Shown: piece after piece, positions 47,446 to 59,879 of the stretch | Position numbering within the stretch: position 1 is the stretch's first letter | How the letters are laid out: each line of letters starts with the position of its first letter | Origin: Tenebrio molitor | Taxonomy: Eukaryota; Arthropoda; Insecta; Coleoptera; Tenebrionidae | DNA: 64,000 bases | NCBI RefSeq assembly: GCF_963966145.1 | Contig: NC_091053.1 | Span: forward strand, 5,084,001 to 5,148,000 | Reading direction: 5' to 3' | Translations under genes and position numbers: made by a program | Notes under the pieces: generated by a model | Told to the model about the DNA's origin: nothing | Database searches by the model: none | Seen by the model: only the letters and a program-made list of their open reading frames with translations

Positions 47446-49470
47446 TGTAAGCGTTGAGTGAATCGTTAATAAGTGAATGTTTGTGATTTAAACTGGGATA
47501 ATCTTAAGTGTTTATCAAACACGATGGGAGATAGATAAAAAAAAAATGTAAGCACCTTACGAAAGAGGTTATACTCGTAGATAGTAAATGTAATCTAAAA
47601 TGTAAGTGCAAAGAGAAGAAAAGAAAACACAAGAGATCCTAGAACTGTAGTGTTGGAGTTGCTGAGAGGATTCAGAGATGATCTTTCAGTTAAGTCCCAC
47701 TTATAAATAGGTTTTATTAAATATGTTGTTCACTACAATTCCAGAGGAACGAACATAACCTCAAAAAAATTGTGAAAAATTTGCTTTCGTCCGAAATATG
47801 TAATAGAAAATGCCTTTTTATGACCTGGCAATAAAAGTTACAATATGAATTTAGAACTTGAATGAAATTTGTAAATTTTGCCCAAAAAAATAAAATTTGA
47901 AGGCCAAAAACTTGTTAAATGATTGTCTTGCAAAGATTGTTTTTGCAGACTTCTTTTCGGCTTTCACGCTTCCTGTGTATAATTCATTTTACCCAAATGT
48001 GAAGTTTTCAATTGCCAAAATGTTTATTGACAGACTCTGTACATTGAGAAGATATTTTTTTTAAATGCTTGATAAAAGACTGCAAAGAGAAATGTGTCGG
48101 AGATGTTTTATTGAAGATTAGCTTTCTTGGTTACTTGCAGAGGTGTCGACTGACACCAGATAAGTAATCTAACGCAGCAACAATCAAAATGATTTCTTAT
48201 ATTACCATGAAACCATAGATTGTCACCCAAGACCATGCGTCTGAGAAATGTACACCCAGTATACAACACATATTTTGATTAAGTTAAATCTGGAAAATCA
48301 TTGCACTGAATCATAATCAGAATGTGCAATGTTTCAAATAGTTTCTTCAACTCCATAATGCAGGTGCGATGGATGCATTAGCGATTCCGATAACTCCCTT
48401 CGCTGGTGCTTCTCGGAATTGTCTTTCTCTTTTTGTCGTTTGCTTCAGGTCGCGCAGAATTAAATAAAACCGGTGGAATTTGGTCATTTAGGAAAGATAA
48501 TTCCTCTGGTGCAGTGTTAGTGCAATTCAGCAGCAAAAAAAAATAGGTGAGTTATTATTAAGTTTTTAAATAATATCAGTGAGTTTAATTAAATGTAAAA
48601 GTAAATTATTTCAATTCAAATCTTTTAACTGCTTTTGTGAACTTCGGTACGTAATCTTATACAAAAAAATTTATCAAAATTAGGTAATTATTTAAAATGA
48701 TACCTTTCTATAACTATATAGAGTGAGCGGCAAAAGTATGGAATAAGTTCCTTAAAAATTAAACAATTTTTTTTCGAAAAAATCTTTGGACAGGTAAATT
48801 TTAGTTTATTTTAATACCAAATAAAATTCCAAGCAGTCATTTGTTTTCGAGTGATCATGTCATCAATATTTTTTTAAATGGAAAGGCCTTTTTTTTTTAT
48901 TCTGATAGCCCCTTTAATTGTCTAAACGACAGTATAAAAATTTTGTTATTTTACATAAGGAAATTTTTGAGAAAAAAAAAAGTTGGAAAAAATAATTTTA
49001 TAACAAAAACAAGTCGAAAAATGAGGGAGGTAAATCAAACAGTCAAATGTTACTGTCAATTTCATTCGTATGTGTTATTTGTTTTACAAAACGTTTTCGA
49101 AAATGACTCATTTAACAGAAACGCAACGTATAGAAATTTTAATTTTGATTGGGTGCGGGAATAAAATAGGTAAAACTAAAACGGGAGGAATTTCTTCATA
49201 AACTTGCTTATTATCAACAATCTGGGGGATGACAATTCGAACATTTCATTCCATAATTTTAAGTAGTTACTTAGTAACACAGTTTATTAACTATTATTAT
49301 TTTTTCATTTTGCATAAATCCTTTTAGGCCAAATTTCTCAACTTACAACAATATGCAAAAAAATGTCGTGTACAACACATTACGAAAGTCTCTTCTTTAC
49401 ACTCATTTGCTTGATCAAACTGCAAATTCATGAAAAATTGTATGACTTTCATAACTTTATAGTTGTTCAA

Positions 49471-49886
49471 TACAGGGTGTTAGGGAATGGTTGGAAATAA
49501 ATTTCAGGGTGAACTCCTTACGAAAAATGTGGCTTAAAACTTAAATAAAGTTTTTCGTTAAAATGAGTAGTTTTCTCAAAAAATAAAATGTAGTCCACTG
49601 TTGGAGAATTTCTCTAATTAGTTCATTTGTCTGCCTAAAATCGCATTGGTTTTGAATTTAAAAAAATTCAACTTTCCACGTTTAAATTTTTTCTTTAAAC
49701 CATTATTAAATCGTAGTATGTATTTCAAACAAAATACGGATATGCCAGAATACGTTTATTTTTATTTTTTTCGTTTTTTGAGAAAACTACTCATTTTAAC
49801 GAAAAACTTTATTTTGGTTTTAAGCCATATTTTTCGTAAAGAGTTCACCCTGAAATTTATTCCCAACCATTCCCTAACACCCTGTA
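49471..49886. mobile_element. MITE, 416 bp with long terminal inverted repeats
   Basis: Left TACAGGGTGTTAGGGAATGG and TTTCAGGGTGAACTCCTTACG; right GTAAAGAGTTCACCCTGAAA and CCATTCCCTAACACCCTGTA. Arms exceed 100 bp with few mismatches, running inward to AAAATGAGTAGTTTTCTCAA, which also pairs. TA at both edges. Non-coding. Confidence 0.88.
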
Positions 49887-50575
49887 TATCTACTTACTAT
49901 TGTGTTTGAGCGTTCGACATTTTCGAAAAATCGAATTTTTCGACATCTACTCAATCGATGTAGATGAAATTTATACCACATAAAATATAAGTACTTTATA
50001 ACATTATCGAGGATATAGCATGAGATTCTTTTTTATTGGATGCCGCGTTAATTTTTTATTATTTTTAAAACACAGTTTTATTAAAAATCAGTTTTTTTTC
50101 AAACAGCTGTCATTTCTACAAAAAAAAAAAACTGTTTTCCCTATGCTACAATTTAGCCATTACCATTCTTTACAAGAAAACTTTTTTTTTGCTTTTCGGG
50201 CGATGTCTGACAGAAAAAAATTCCACCAAAAGATTTTCAAAAGAGGGTCCTGCTAGAAAACTTATGGCTCAGGCATTTTTGAATTGTTTTTATTCTTTTT
50301 TTTTAATTTGTTCATAAAATTATAATGTATTTATATTTTTTTAATATGTCATACTTACCTATTTTTCTGAGCGCCAAGGTGGTGTAACCGCTTTTAATAT
50401 CATTCAACAAGAGTAACTTGTTAAACTATGAAATTCCTTAACTACCATGTCTCGTTCAACTGATTAACTAACCAAGTTAGTCGTCTGGTTCAAAAATCTA
50501 CTCCTTATTTTTTTTTAAATGATGCTCACCTGATCGGTTTAAGATTAATTAAATTTGAATTTTCCGCATTTTCTA

Positions 50576-52093
50576 TACAAAGTGATCACAAAAAAACGCC
50601 CCAGCTAATATCTTTCTTATTTGAAATCCGATTTCAACGAGCGTACATCAAATGAAAGGGTTCAAAAAGTACTATAAACTGGATATAAAATGTTGCCCTT
50701 AGCAACCCTACCTTACAAGGGTCAACTTTATTTTTTTAAATGGCAACATATAATTTTTTTGGTATAGTTCGATTCATTATGTTTTTCTGACTTCAATAAT
50801 ATAGCACACTCTGTATATTTAAATGTTATTCTAACATAAGAAATAAATATTTAAAAAATATATATACAGTATGTCCCCGGATTGAGTTTACAAGAGGGAA
50901 AACATTTTTATTTTTGATTTTACGCAAAAACTTCAGAGGAATAACATTTTTTGCTTCATCTGAAACCCCCATTTCTGTTATTAAAAAGTCTTTTTCAACA
51001 CAGAGGAAGACTTAACATTAAAATGAAAGAAAATGCAGAAAAAATATTTTCCTTTTTTTTTTGAAAAAATCAAATGATAATTGAATATAAAACTATTCTA
51101 TTAAGTATGCACCGTTTTCTGTATATCATTCAACCCTGTATCGAAGTTTAAGCTTCTGAACACCCATGCCTGATACATAAATGTTGGGAAATTTTTCATT
51201 AAATTTTGTAATTATGTGACAAAAACCGGTCCAACATTGGATTAAATAAATTCTTTGTTCTAAAGACAACATTTTGCAACCGTAATAAGTTGTTTGTCAA
51301 AAAACCAGGCCAATTGTAATAAGATTTATAACATAAAAATTAATTCTAAGTCCAAATTTGAACAAAAAAGGTTAATTTAAGAATACAGTGTATCAATACT
51401 GAGATTTTAATAACGGAAATGGGGGTTTCAGATGAAGCAAAAAATGTTATTCCTCTGAAGTTTTTGCGTAAAATCAAAAATAAAAATTTTTTCCTCTTGT
51501 AAACTCAATCCGGGGACATACTGTATTTGTCGTAATTTTTGTTTATTTTTTTTACAATTTCGTGTTGTGAAATGAAATGAATAATGACGAACTTATGGAT
51601 ATGTTACAAGCATATTTCGAAAATAATATAAATTACTGCATGCAGAAAAACTGGTGCTTATTTTGATTTGAAGTATTTGAACAGTTCCGTTGAAAATAAT
51701 TTATTGTTATTTTTATTGTTTGTATTAATGAATAAATATTGTTTCAATAGCTACAAGAATGTCTTCATAATTCATGGCCTGTTACGAATAAAATTTTACT
51801 TATTCCTAATAATTTGTAATTGACTTTTATTTATTTTTTACGTTGGAATAACATTTAAATATACAGGTGTGCTATATTTTTGAACTGAGAAAAACATAAT
51901 AAATCTAACTGTAGCAAAAAAATTATATGTTTCCATTTAAAAAAATTAAGATGACCCTTGACCCTTGCAAGATAGGGTTGCTAAGGGCAACATTTTATAT
52001 CCAGTTTATAGTACTTTTGATGTATCGCTCGTGGAAATCGGATTTCAAATAAGAAAGATATAAGCTGGGGCGTTTTTTGTGATATACTCTGTA
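50576..52093. mobile_element. 1.5 kb fold-back element with a second element nested inside
   Basis: Outer ends TACAAAGTGATCACAAAAAA and the near-inverse ending TTTTTTGTGATATACTCTGTA. Arms of about 290 bp include CTGGATATAAAATGTTGCCC and TTGCTAAGGGCAACATTTTA and run in to AATATAGCACACTCTGTAT / ATACAGGTGTGCTATATTTT. Inside, at 50865-51525, is another element with ends TACAGTATGTCCCCGGATTG and CAATCCGGGGACATACTGTA. No transposase frame was seen in either. Confidence 0.82.
50865..51525. mobile_element. Nested MITE, about 660 bp
   Basis: Terminal inverted repeats of more than 100 bp: TACAGTATGTCCCCGGATTG, GAGTTTACAAGAGG and TTACGCAAAAACTTCAGAGG on the left, all found inverted at the right up to 51525. 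TA at both edges. It sits in the interior of the outer fold-back, so it was inserted later or moved together with it. Confidence 0.85.
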
Positions 52094-52171
52094 TGACAAA
52101 TTTTTATTGTGATATTTGTTACACTGAAGCTCAAATTTAAGACAATCTCCAACTCGCAGTTAAGCATTGCA

Positions 52172-52450
52172 GTGATTCAAAATCGTTGTGGATAAATATG
52201 TCAACTATGTACGAAAATGTATGTGGCAACTGTGTGGGTGGGGTAGAGTTAACATTTGTATGACATTTCATATGCGTGCATTTGATTTTTTTTTTTATAT
52301 CTACCATTGCACATTGACTTGACAATTTTCAAAATTGCGCGACTATGAACTATACTTACCAAAGAAATGTCAATTCTATCTTACCCACATAGTTGCCACA
52401 TACATTTTCGTACATAGTTGCCATATTTATCCGCAACCATTTTGAATCAC
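52172..52450. repeat. Fold-back element, about 280 bp
   Basis: Left GTGATTCAAAATCGTTGTGG with CTATGTACGAAAATGTATGT; right ACATACATTTTCGTACATAG and CCGCAACCATTTTGAATCAC. Arms of about 75 bp with few mismatches. The ends begin GTGATTC rather than TACAGGG, so it belongs to a different family from its neighbours. Non-coding. Confidence 0.8.
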
Positions 52451-54160
52451 CTAATATTATTTGTAGTTCTCCAAGTATTAAGCATTCATGTTTGTTTCAA
52501 ATTCGGACTATCTATGAAAATGTGGCATTTTAGTTGGCACTATTGTGATTTTAATTATAATCGTGTCAAAAATAAATTACTCCCTAGAATTCGAACTTTT
52601 AGGGAAATAACGTTTTTCATGTTGTGTGTAACTAGAAATTTCAAAAGTAATTTTGAACGCCTAAGGTTGGTTATTTATTATGAATTGAGAGATTAAGTCC
52701 AACTAAATATGCCGCCAGAAACTAAAATTGATTGTCAAACGAAAAAACATCTATCACTCAGCGAGAAATTACCCACTTGCAACTTTTACAAGGAATTGGC
52801 TGCCTTACACTTTAGATATGGTTACGAAATCTTTTGTTTGTCACCAGAAACCACATGGCTTCCAACCTAACCAAATTTATGGGAACCTAATAACGAATCC
52901 TAGGGAGAAAAAGGGCGTGAGATTTAAATATGAATGTTTTTATTCACAGAAAGTTTTTTGTAGTTACAAAAAATTCTCTATATTTTGAACTTAAAAAATA
53001 TAAATGTAATTAATTAGTTAATTAAACTACGTTGTTTTGTTATTTAACGGCAAAAATATGTTGACAAGAAACAGTGTTTCATAAAGATATTGTATTGCTT
53101 TATGATAAAAAATACAGTCATGAAACAAAAATTTTGTGAATCATGTAGGAGACGCTACCGCTACATGACACACTGTTAATTCACGACGGCAAAGTAAAAT
53201 CAATTAGTACTGATAAATCATAAATTAAAAAGTATCTTTCATTTTTCCTCCAAAATTTAAATTACTCTGAAACGGTCAACGATCAATAGACCAATAAAGA
53301 ATCGATTAATTATAGTGGAGTGGGGGTTGCTTGCAGAGATTCTTTCTTCAGTTTTCATTACTGCTGGTGTCTTGCAGGGCCCTAAGTAAAAGTGATGTTT
53401 GTTGTTGTTAATTAATACCAGTAAATTTATTTATTTTAGGATACGTAATCGCATAATTTAAACCTTCACAAGATTTTTGGAGCCACTTTAAACAGGTATA
53501 ATAAATTTGATTTTGTAATAATCTGCAGTAATTTTTTAAAACAATTCTAGCGGCAATATTTATTGTTAATGATTAGCGAGCAGTCTCAATTATTACTTTT
53601 ATTATTTTTTAAAATGAATTGTTGGAATAAAATTGTAAAAAACGGTTGATGACGTCTGGTTTCTTAGAACCGACCAATCACAGTGAGCCAGCAACAAATC
53701 TAAAGAACGCGGTTGGTCTAAATTTGATTGATGGCTTAAATTATGCAAAATAGATTCTGGTTGTCTCTTTAATTTCCCCCGTTAGCTTTAAGTATGCAAA
53801 CAACATAGTTTTAATTGTTTCGTCACAAGTAATTTGTTAAGTAAAGACTTCAAACAAATGAAATTCTTTTTGTTTGATTTGTGCAAGAACAGATTTTTTT
53901 GAAATTTGTAATAACGTCCGTAAACATTTTGCTGGATTCTCTCTGGGCGACATTTTGACTGCCACCGGTGTTGTTGTTTTGTTGACATTTTGTCGACTGT
54001 TAAAAATGACAGTTCCGATTGAGGTTATGTAACAAAAAAGTTTTAAAATATTTAACACAAAGCTGTTAATTTGGCGCAAAATCCCAACATTGTGACAACT
54101 CGCAACAGAAAATAGCCGCTTCAATAAATATTTTTTCAATTTTCGAACGGCGCGGCAACA

Positions 54161-57100
54161 ATGTCATCCAGAATAAAAAGGAAGCACAGGTCCGAATGTC
54201 CCCGATTCGTTTTGTTATCGCTTTGTTCAACCGCTTTCGTTCATCTTTTAGGATGTCTTGTTGGGACAAAGTGGACATGGACGTGCTAGAGGCGACGTCC
54301 GAGAATTTCCGCATCGAGGTGGACCGAGCGTTTCAGACCTTTCTGGCCGACGACTCGGGCAAAGAGTACTCGTTCCCGTCGAATCTGAACAACTTCGAGC
54401 GCAAACACATCCACCAGAAAGCCGCCATGTACAATTTGGTGTCGCGCTCGCACGGCAAAGACCCCAATCGGGTCCTCACAATATACAAAAAGGGCAACAA
54501 ATCCAATTTCGAGTCGTTCTACATAGAGATCACCCCCGAATCCACGCGCGAACTAGAAAGAGTGATACAGACCTACCCTCCAGACAACCCCTACAGGAAC
54601 ACGGTGCGCCTGAACTACACCGACAAAGTGTTCGGTAAACTGTCCCTAGGCCCGCCTCCTGAAGTGACCGAGCCGCGACCCGCCCCCCAAATCCTCAAAT
54701 TTCAGCAACAACTCCCCATTTTCGAGATGAAGAGCACCGTCGTCGACAAAGTACGAGGTAACGACGTGCTGATCATTTCGTCGGAAACGGGGTCAGGGAA
54801 GACGACGCAGATCCCACAGTATATAATGGACGACGCGCGCGCCCGCGGCGAGAACTGTCGAATATTGTGTACCCAACCTCGCCGCATCTCCGCCGTGTCC
54901 GTCGCAGAGAGGGTCTCTCAAGAGAGGGGCTCAGTTTTGGGGGAGACCGTCGGCTACCACATCCGACTCGAATCGAAGCTGGGGACTAACTGCAACCTCA
55001 TCTACTGCACCAACGGGGTCCTGATCAGGAGTCTCATGTCGGGGGATCGAGTCCTCTCCTCTTTGACCCATATCATAATCGACGAGGTCCACGAAAGGGA
55101 CAAACTGTCCGACTTCTTGCTCATCTGTCTGAGGGAGAGCTTACGCAAAGGCGTCAAGATCAAGCTGATCTTGATGTCGGCGACCATCAACGTGGACAAG
55201 TTCCAGTCGTACTTCGAGGGGGCCGAGGTGTTGTCCATTCCGGGGCGCTTGTTCAGCATCAAACAGTTCTTCCTCGACGACGTCCTCGAGCTGACAGGCT
55301 ACGACGCGGTCGTAATGGAGAGAAGAAGCTTGTTCAACGAGAACTCGGTGTTCTACACCGAAGAACAGAATTCGCAGTTTGACGATGTCATCATGCAATG
55401 CGTGCACAGCGGGGGCGTCGAGAACGAACAAGCATGGGCCCAGCTGTTGCAGTACATGCTGACCGAGAACATGTCTGTGAACTATCAGCATTCGGAAACA
55501 GGACTGACAGCTCTGATGGCCGCAGTCTACCAAGACAACATCGACATGGTGGAGAAACTGTGCGGTTTGGGTCAGTTCGAAAAATACTTAATGTAACGTG
55601 GAGGTAACAATGTAATGTAGATGCGACATTACACGTGTTATCTCCACGTAACATGTTACCTCGATGTAACACGCGCTCTGTTTTGCTGCAGGGTCCGACC
55701 CCCACATCCAGTCCAAGAGCGGCGTCACCGCCATCAGTCTAGCCGAAGACAAGCACCTGGAGGAGATCCTCCTCATCTTGAACATGACCTCGCGCCCCAT
55801 CCTCCCGAGGGAGGACCTCCTCACCCACTACTACAAGACCTGTGCAGACGAGGACATCAACTACGACCTCCTCATCCGCTTGATCTGCACCATCCACAGT
55901 CAGTATCACAACGGCGCCATATTAGTTTTCCTGCCGGGATACGACGACATTATGATCTGCAACGATCGACTGTTGGAGACGGATCTGGACAAGAGTACCT
56001 ACCGAGTGTTCTTTCTCCACGGTTCGATGAACATCAAGGAACAACATGAAGTGTTCAAGTCTTTGGGCGCCACCAGGAAGATTATTCTCTCGACGAATAT
56101 TGCCGAAACCAGTCTCACGATCGACGATGTGGTCTACGTCATAGACAGTGGGAAGGCGAAAGTACAAACTTACGATTCGGTGAGTAGCGACGAAGTTGGA
56201 GCCAACTCTGGAAGTTCTTGTCGCAAAATTTAAAATTTCTGCGAAATGCAAAATTATGTTTTTACAAAATTGTTGCAGTTTTGAAACGGTATTTTTGGAT
56301 ACGTAAATACAATTAAAATTGTTTCCGTCACGTAAGTATTACAGCAAAAAAAAAATTCTTGCGAAACTGATGTAAGTTTTGTGGCGGACGCTGTCAAATG
56401 CCAGTTGGTTCCTAGAAAAGTTAAAAAATTCGTTAATATCCGATGGAATCAAATATTTATCATTCATTTGTTGTTAAACAGGATTCTTCTAGCTGAATTG
56501 TGGATTTTAAATTTTTTTATGGACTTGCGTGATTTTGACAATTAAACTAGTTTCAGTTGCACCAACTTCATCGTCTTCAGTTACTATGTAAGATTCTAGG
56601 GATATTTCTTGTTTAATCAACATAACTCAACAGGTGGTAAATCTGAATTTTTATTATGTTTAAAAAGATGATTTCCAACTTTAAAAAACAATTTCATCGA
56701 AAATCACGTCAAGTTTCCCAGAATAAATCAATAAAAACATATTTGGTAGGCGGTTAATGGAAAAACGCGCCCTGACCTTGTGACACTTCATTTTTACGAA
56801 ATTCAGCCACAAGATAAAAATTTCTCAAAAAATTAACATTAGATCGTACGTTACGTGACGTAATGTAGCAAATTACGTAAAAATCAACGGAAAATTATGT
56901 TACCGTACGTTTTGGCCTGAGTATCGATTAAAAATTATTAAAAACTGAAAATCGTCGTCGACCATGTTCATAATTTACTGTTGTTGACAATGTGGCAATG
57001 TCGCGTTGAGATTTTAAACCCGCATTAATATTCCGGTAATTTTTAATATTCACCCTTTTACAGTTTCATCCTTTATTATGATACATTTCGTCGCTTTACA

Positions 57101-59434
57101 GCGAAAACGGACCAAGTCACAAATTTTTCAAACAGCTTTAACGTTTTATTTTTTGACATCGCCGACAACTCGAGGTCATGCAATGTTGACATATCTATTT
57201 AACCTAAATGTCACTTAAATTATTAATAATTTTCAATTTTCACCAAGTTAAATATTAAAAATCCACTCGTTAGACACGCTAAATGTATCTAAATAAAATT
57301 AAGCATTTTATTTACGTTTACATCGTATTTTTTATAACAAACAAATTTTTCAACATGGTCCTCAACTTTCAACAAATCAGTATTAAATCCACCGCAAAAA
57401 AAGATCGGGATATAACTTATTGACAAGTTCTAGAGCTTCACTGGGTGTTTTTAAGAACACTCGGAAACGTCATATTGATGTTCTGTATGCTGCTTCTTAA
57501 GAAGAATTCAAAAGTTTTTTCTTCTTTTTTTTTGCTTCTTGGATTCGTGTTGCTACAATTAGGCACTTCTTTACCCGTTACAGTGTAGCGGTCTGTCCTC
57601 TCTCCAAACCCAGTGGATATCCAAGGCGTGCGTGAAGCAGCGCGCCGGTAGGGCCGGCCGCACCCAATCCGGCGTCTGCTTCCACCTCTTCTCGAGGGCG
57701 CGTTACGACTCCTTCCTCGACGAGAGAATCCCAGAGATCTTGAGAGTGCCTTTGGAGGAGCTCTGCCTGAACACGAAGACTCTAGCCGGCAACCTGACTT
57801 CCATCTACAACTTCCTAGTGATGGCGCCCGACCCTCCCTCCTCCAACACGGTCAAGACCGCCATCGAAAACTTGGAGTGTCTGGGGGCGCTCGACAAAGA
57901 CGAGAATCTCACTCCTCTCGGGGAATATCTCAGTCAGCTGACCATCGAACCTCATTTGGGCAAGATGTTGATCTACTCGGTGATCTTTAAATGTCTGGAC
58001 CCCATTTTGACGATAGTGGCGTCCCTGGCTCAAAAGTATTTAGTACACTTCAAAGAAGATTTCAGTATTGTGGATTTTGCGGTTTCAGGGATCCTTTTCA
58101 GCTGCCCCCACAGGCGAATTTGAGGACTTGCGCCGCTGAGAAGCGCAAGAGTCTCATGGCGAGTACCTTCAGCGACCACATGGTCTACCTGAAGGCGTTC
58201 ATCAAGTGGCAAGATTCGGTGAAGTACCGGAAAGAGAGAATATTCTGCAGGGACTTCTTCATAAGTCCCTCGACGATGGAGACCATCCTGAAGACGAGGT
58301 CACAGCTGCTGGGACAGTTGAGGGCGGCTAAGTTCGTCCCACCTAATGGGACCTCGATAATGGCGTTGAACGCCCACTCGGAGAACTGGCCTTTGGTCAA
58401 GGCCGTCATCTCTTCGGGGTTGTATCCGAAACTGGCTTTCAAGAAGAACGGTCATTTCTGCACCAGGTCTTCGTTCGCTTCAATTCCGACTTTCTTGTGC
58501 TGATGTTAAATTGCAGGACCGAGAAGAAGGTGTTGATTCACAATTCGAGTCCGCTGAGCAAGGAGTCGATGGCGCTGTGGTTGGTCTACGACGAGATGGT
58601 CAAGGTTCGGAACGGGCACCAGGTCAGAGGGGTCACTCCAGTGACTCCAGTCACAGTAAGTAGCGACCAGTTGTGCTCTTTGTGGATGCTGGAGGAGTGG
58701 GTTTGTTGCAGATCTCGCTGATGTGCGGCATCAAGACCACCAACCCCATGGAGAACTACCTGGAGATCGACGAGTGGTTGGAGTTCGAGTTCCCCACTTC
58801 GCACATCATCTACCTGCGCCGCTTCATCGAGACCATCATCAAGAAGAAGCTGTTGAGTCCGACCAACGCCCTCAACGAGAGCGACGAAGCAGCCCTGAAC
58901 GCGTTGGCGCGGATCCTAATCCTGGAGGACCGCCACGCCAACCTCGTCATCCCCGTGGGGATCAAGCAGAAACCGAAGTTCTTCGAGCTGAACCGAGTGC
59001 TCGACTCGGACCAAGCGGACCACAGACCTTTCAACAACCCGAACAACTTCAGGTACAACCGGTACCACCCGCCCCGATCCAACGGCCACTTCGCCGCCGC
59101 AAACGACACTGCCAGTTATTACGCAACGAACGGCTACCACGGCTACGACAACGGCAACTCGGTGCTCTTCGGCAACGGGTATCTCGCGGGTTCGAGTCGG
59201 AGCACCGCGACAGCGTACCAGATGTGTCCGCCGGTGGCGTTCATGGGCGCGATGGACGCAAGCCCGTCCACTTCCGGGGCGCGAGCCCTGCCACAACCCG
59301 TCTTTCCCACTTTCGACAATTCGATTTTTCTCCTGATCAGGGTGAAGCAGGAGAGCAGCATGAAGATCGCATACGATTCGAACAAGTGGGTGTTCTCGCC
59401 GCAGACGGAGAAGCAAGTGGTGTCGCTCGATAAT
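54161..59434 (+). CDS. YTHDC2/bgcn-type DExH RNA helicase, 3' end outside the window
   Basis: RNA helicase related to YTHDC2, the m6A reader that controls meiotic entry, and to Drosophila bgcn. Exons: 54161-54189, 54252-55570, 55692-56179, 57584-58035, 58089-58466, 58517-58655, 58712-59434; 1176 residues to the last visible donor, phases agree. Parts: R3H-like region (about 30-95); helicase motif I ETGSGKT from residue 188; DEVH at 287; SAT at 319; ankyrin-like insert (about 420-470, TGLTALMAAVYQDNIDMVEK) inside the helicase core as in YTHDC2; helicase C domain with motif VI QRAGRAGR from 631; HA2/OB regions; a low-complexity Asn/Tyr/Gly-rich stretch; then from about 1139 what looks like the start of a YTH domain (FLLIRVKQESSMK, SNKWVF). 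The last exon ends AAT|GTGAGT, so the rest should lie beyond 64000. The ATPase motifs, lost in Drosophila bgcn, look intact. The start was chosen because it gives an in-phase first exon joined through a 62 bp intron. Confidence 0.88.
56180..57583 (+). other. 1.4 kb intron of the YTHDC2-like gene
   Basis: Donor TCG|GTGAGT and acceptor CCCGTTACAG. It is much larger than the other introns of this gene (50-121 bp) except the open-ended last one. Very AT-rich and without recognisable repeats or exons. It falls between two parts of the helicase C domain, just before motif VI. Confidence 0.8.
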
Positions 59435-59851
59435 GTGAGTATTTTGACAGAAATGAACTGGTAGAGGAAGCTTGAACGTTGGCAGTGAGTGTGCAATGAT
59501 GGGACCCTGAGAGGCAGAAAGTGAGGGAAAGGCGTTGCGAGAGTTCCTAATGTAAATTTTGAAAATATGGTCCTGTCAAAATTTTATTTTGCTCCGTTAA
59601 GGATGTATCGGACCTGTTTGAATGTGATGCAAAATTCATAAAAACTGGTGAGGTTGTTCCTTTTAATTTAATTAAGATCCAAAAACGTAATTTTTCTATT
59701 GAAAACAGTTCCACAAAGTTCAATTTTTATAGCATCGTTTCTAGTGATTATTGAATATGGGGTTGGTATTGATAATAAATGTTAGTGTTTAATGTGATGT
59801 CGTTTTGGATCAAAATAAACCATTAAGGCGGTAGATTATTATTGTAACAAC
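59435..59851 (+). other. Start of the last visible intron of the YTHDC2-like gene, or its 3' flank
   Basis: If the donor at 59435 is used, this is intronic and the intron extends through the transposons and past 64000. If it is not used, translation ends nine codons later (VSILTEMNW) and the protein lacks a complete YTH domain. No YTH-like exon was found between here and 59851. Confidence 0.5.
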
Positions 59852-59879
59852 CGTCGTCTGCGCTGATCGTAATAACAAG

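Larger units (their letters stand above)
47446..54160. other. Gene-poor interval with several fold-back elements
   Basis: No host gene was recognised across 6.7 kb. It contains a MITE (49471-49886), a large nested fold-back (50576-52093) and a smaller fold-back (52172-52450), listed separately. At 48717 a GAGTGAGCGGCAAAAGTA motif resembles Tc1/mariner termini. The part just before 54161 should hold the promoter of the YTHDC2-like gene; no core element could be assigned. The 47446-49470 and 52450-54160 stretches are otherwise without recognisable features. Confidence 0.5.

Noticed and set aside
54196..54252. Start of the helicase at the ATG at 54196
   Set aside because: It lies in what looks like a 62 bp intron; the ATG at 54161 joins in phase through GT-AG sites to the same reading frame.
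58723..59433. A 236-codon frame in the last helicase exon
   Set aside because: Low-complexity Arg/His/Pro-rich translation in the wrong frame; the helicase frame is conserved and in phase with the previous exons.
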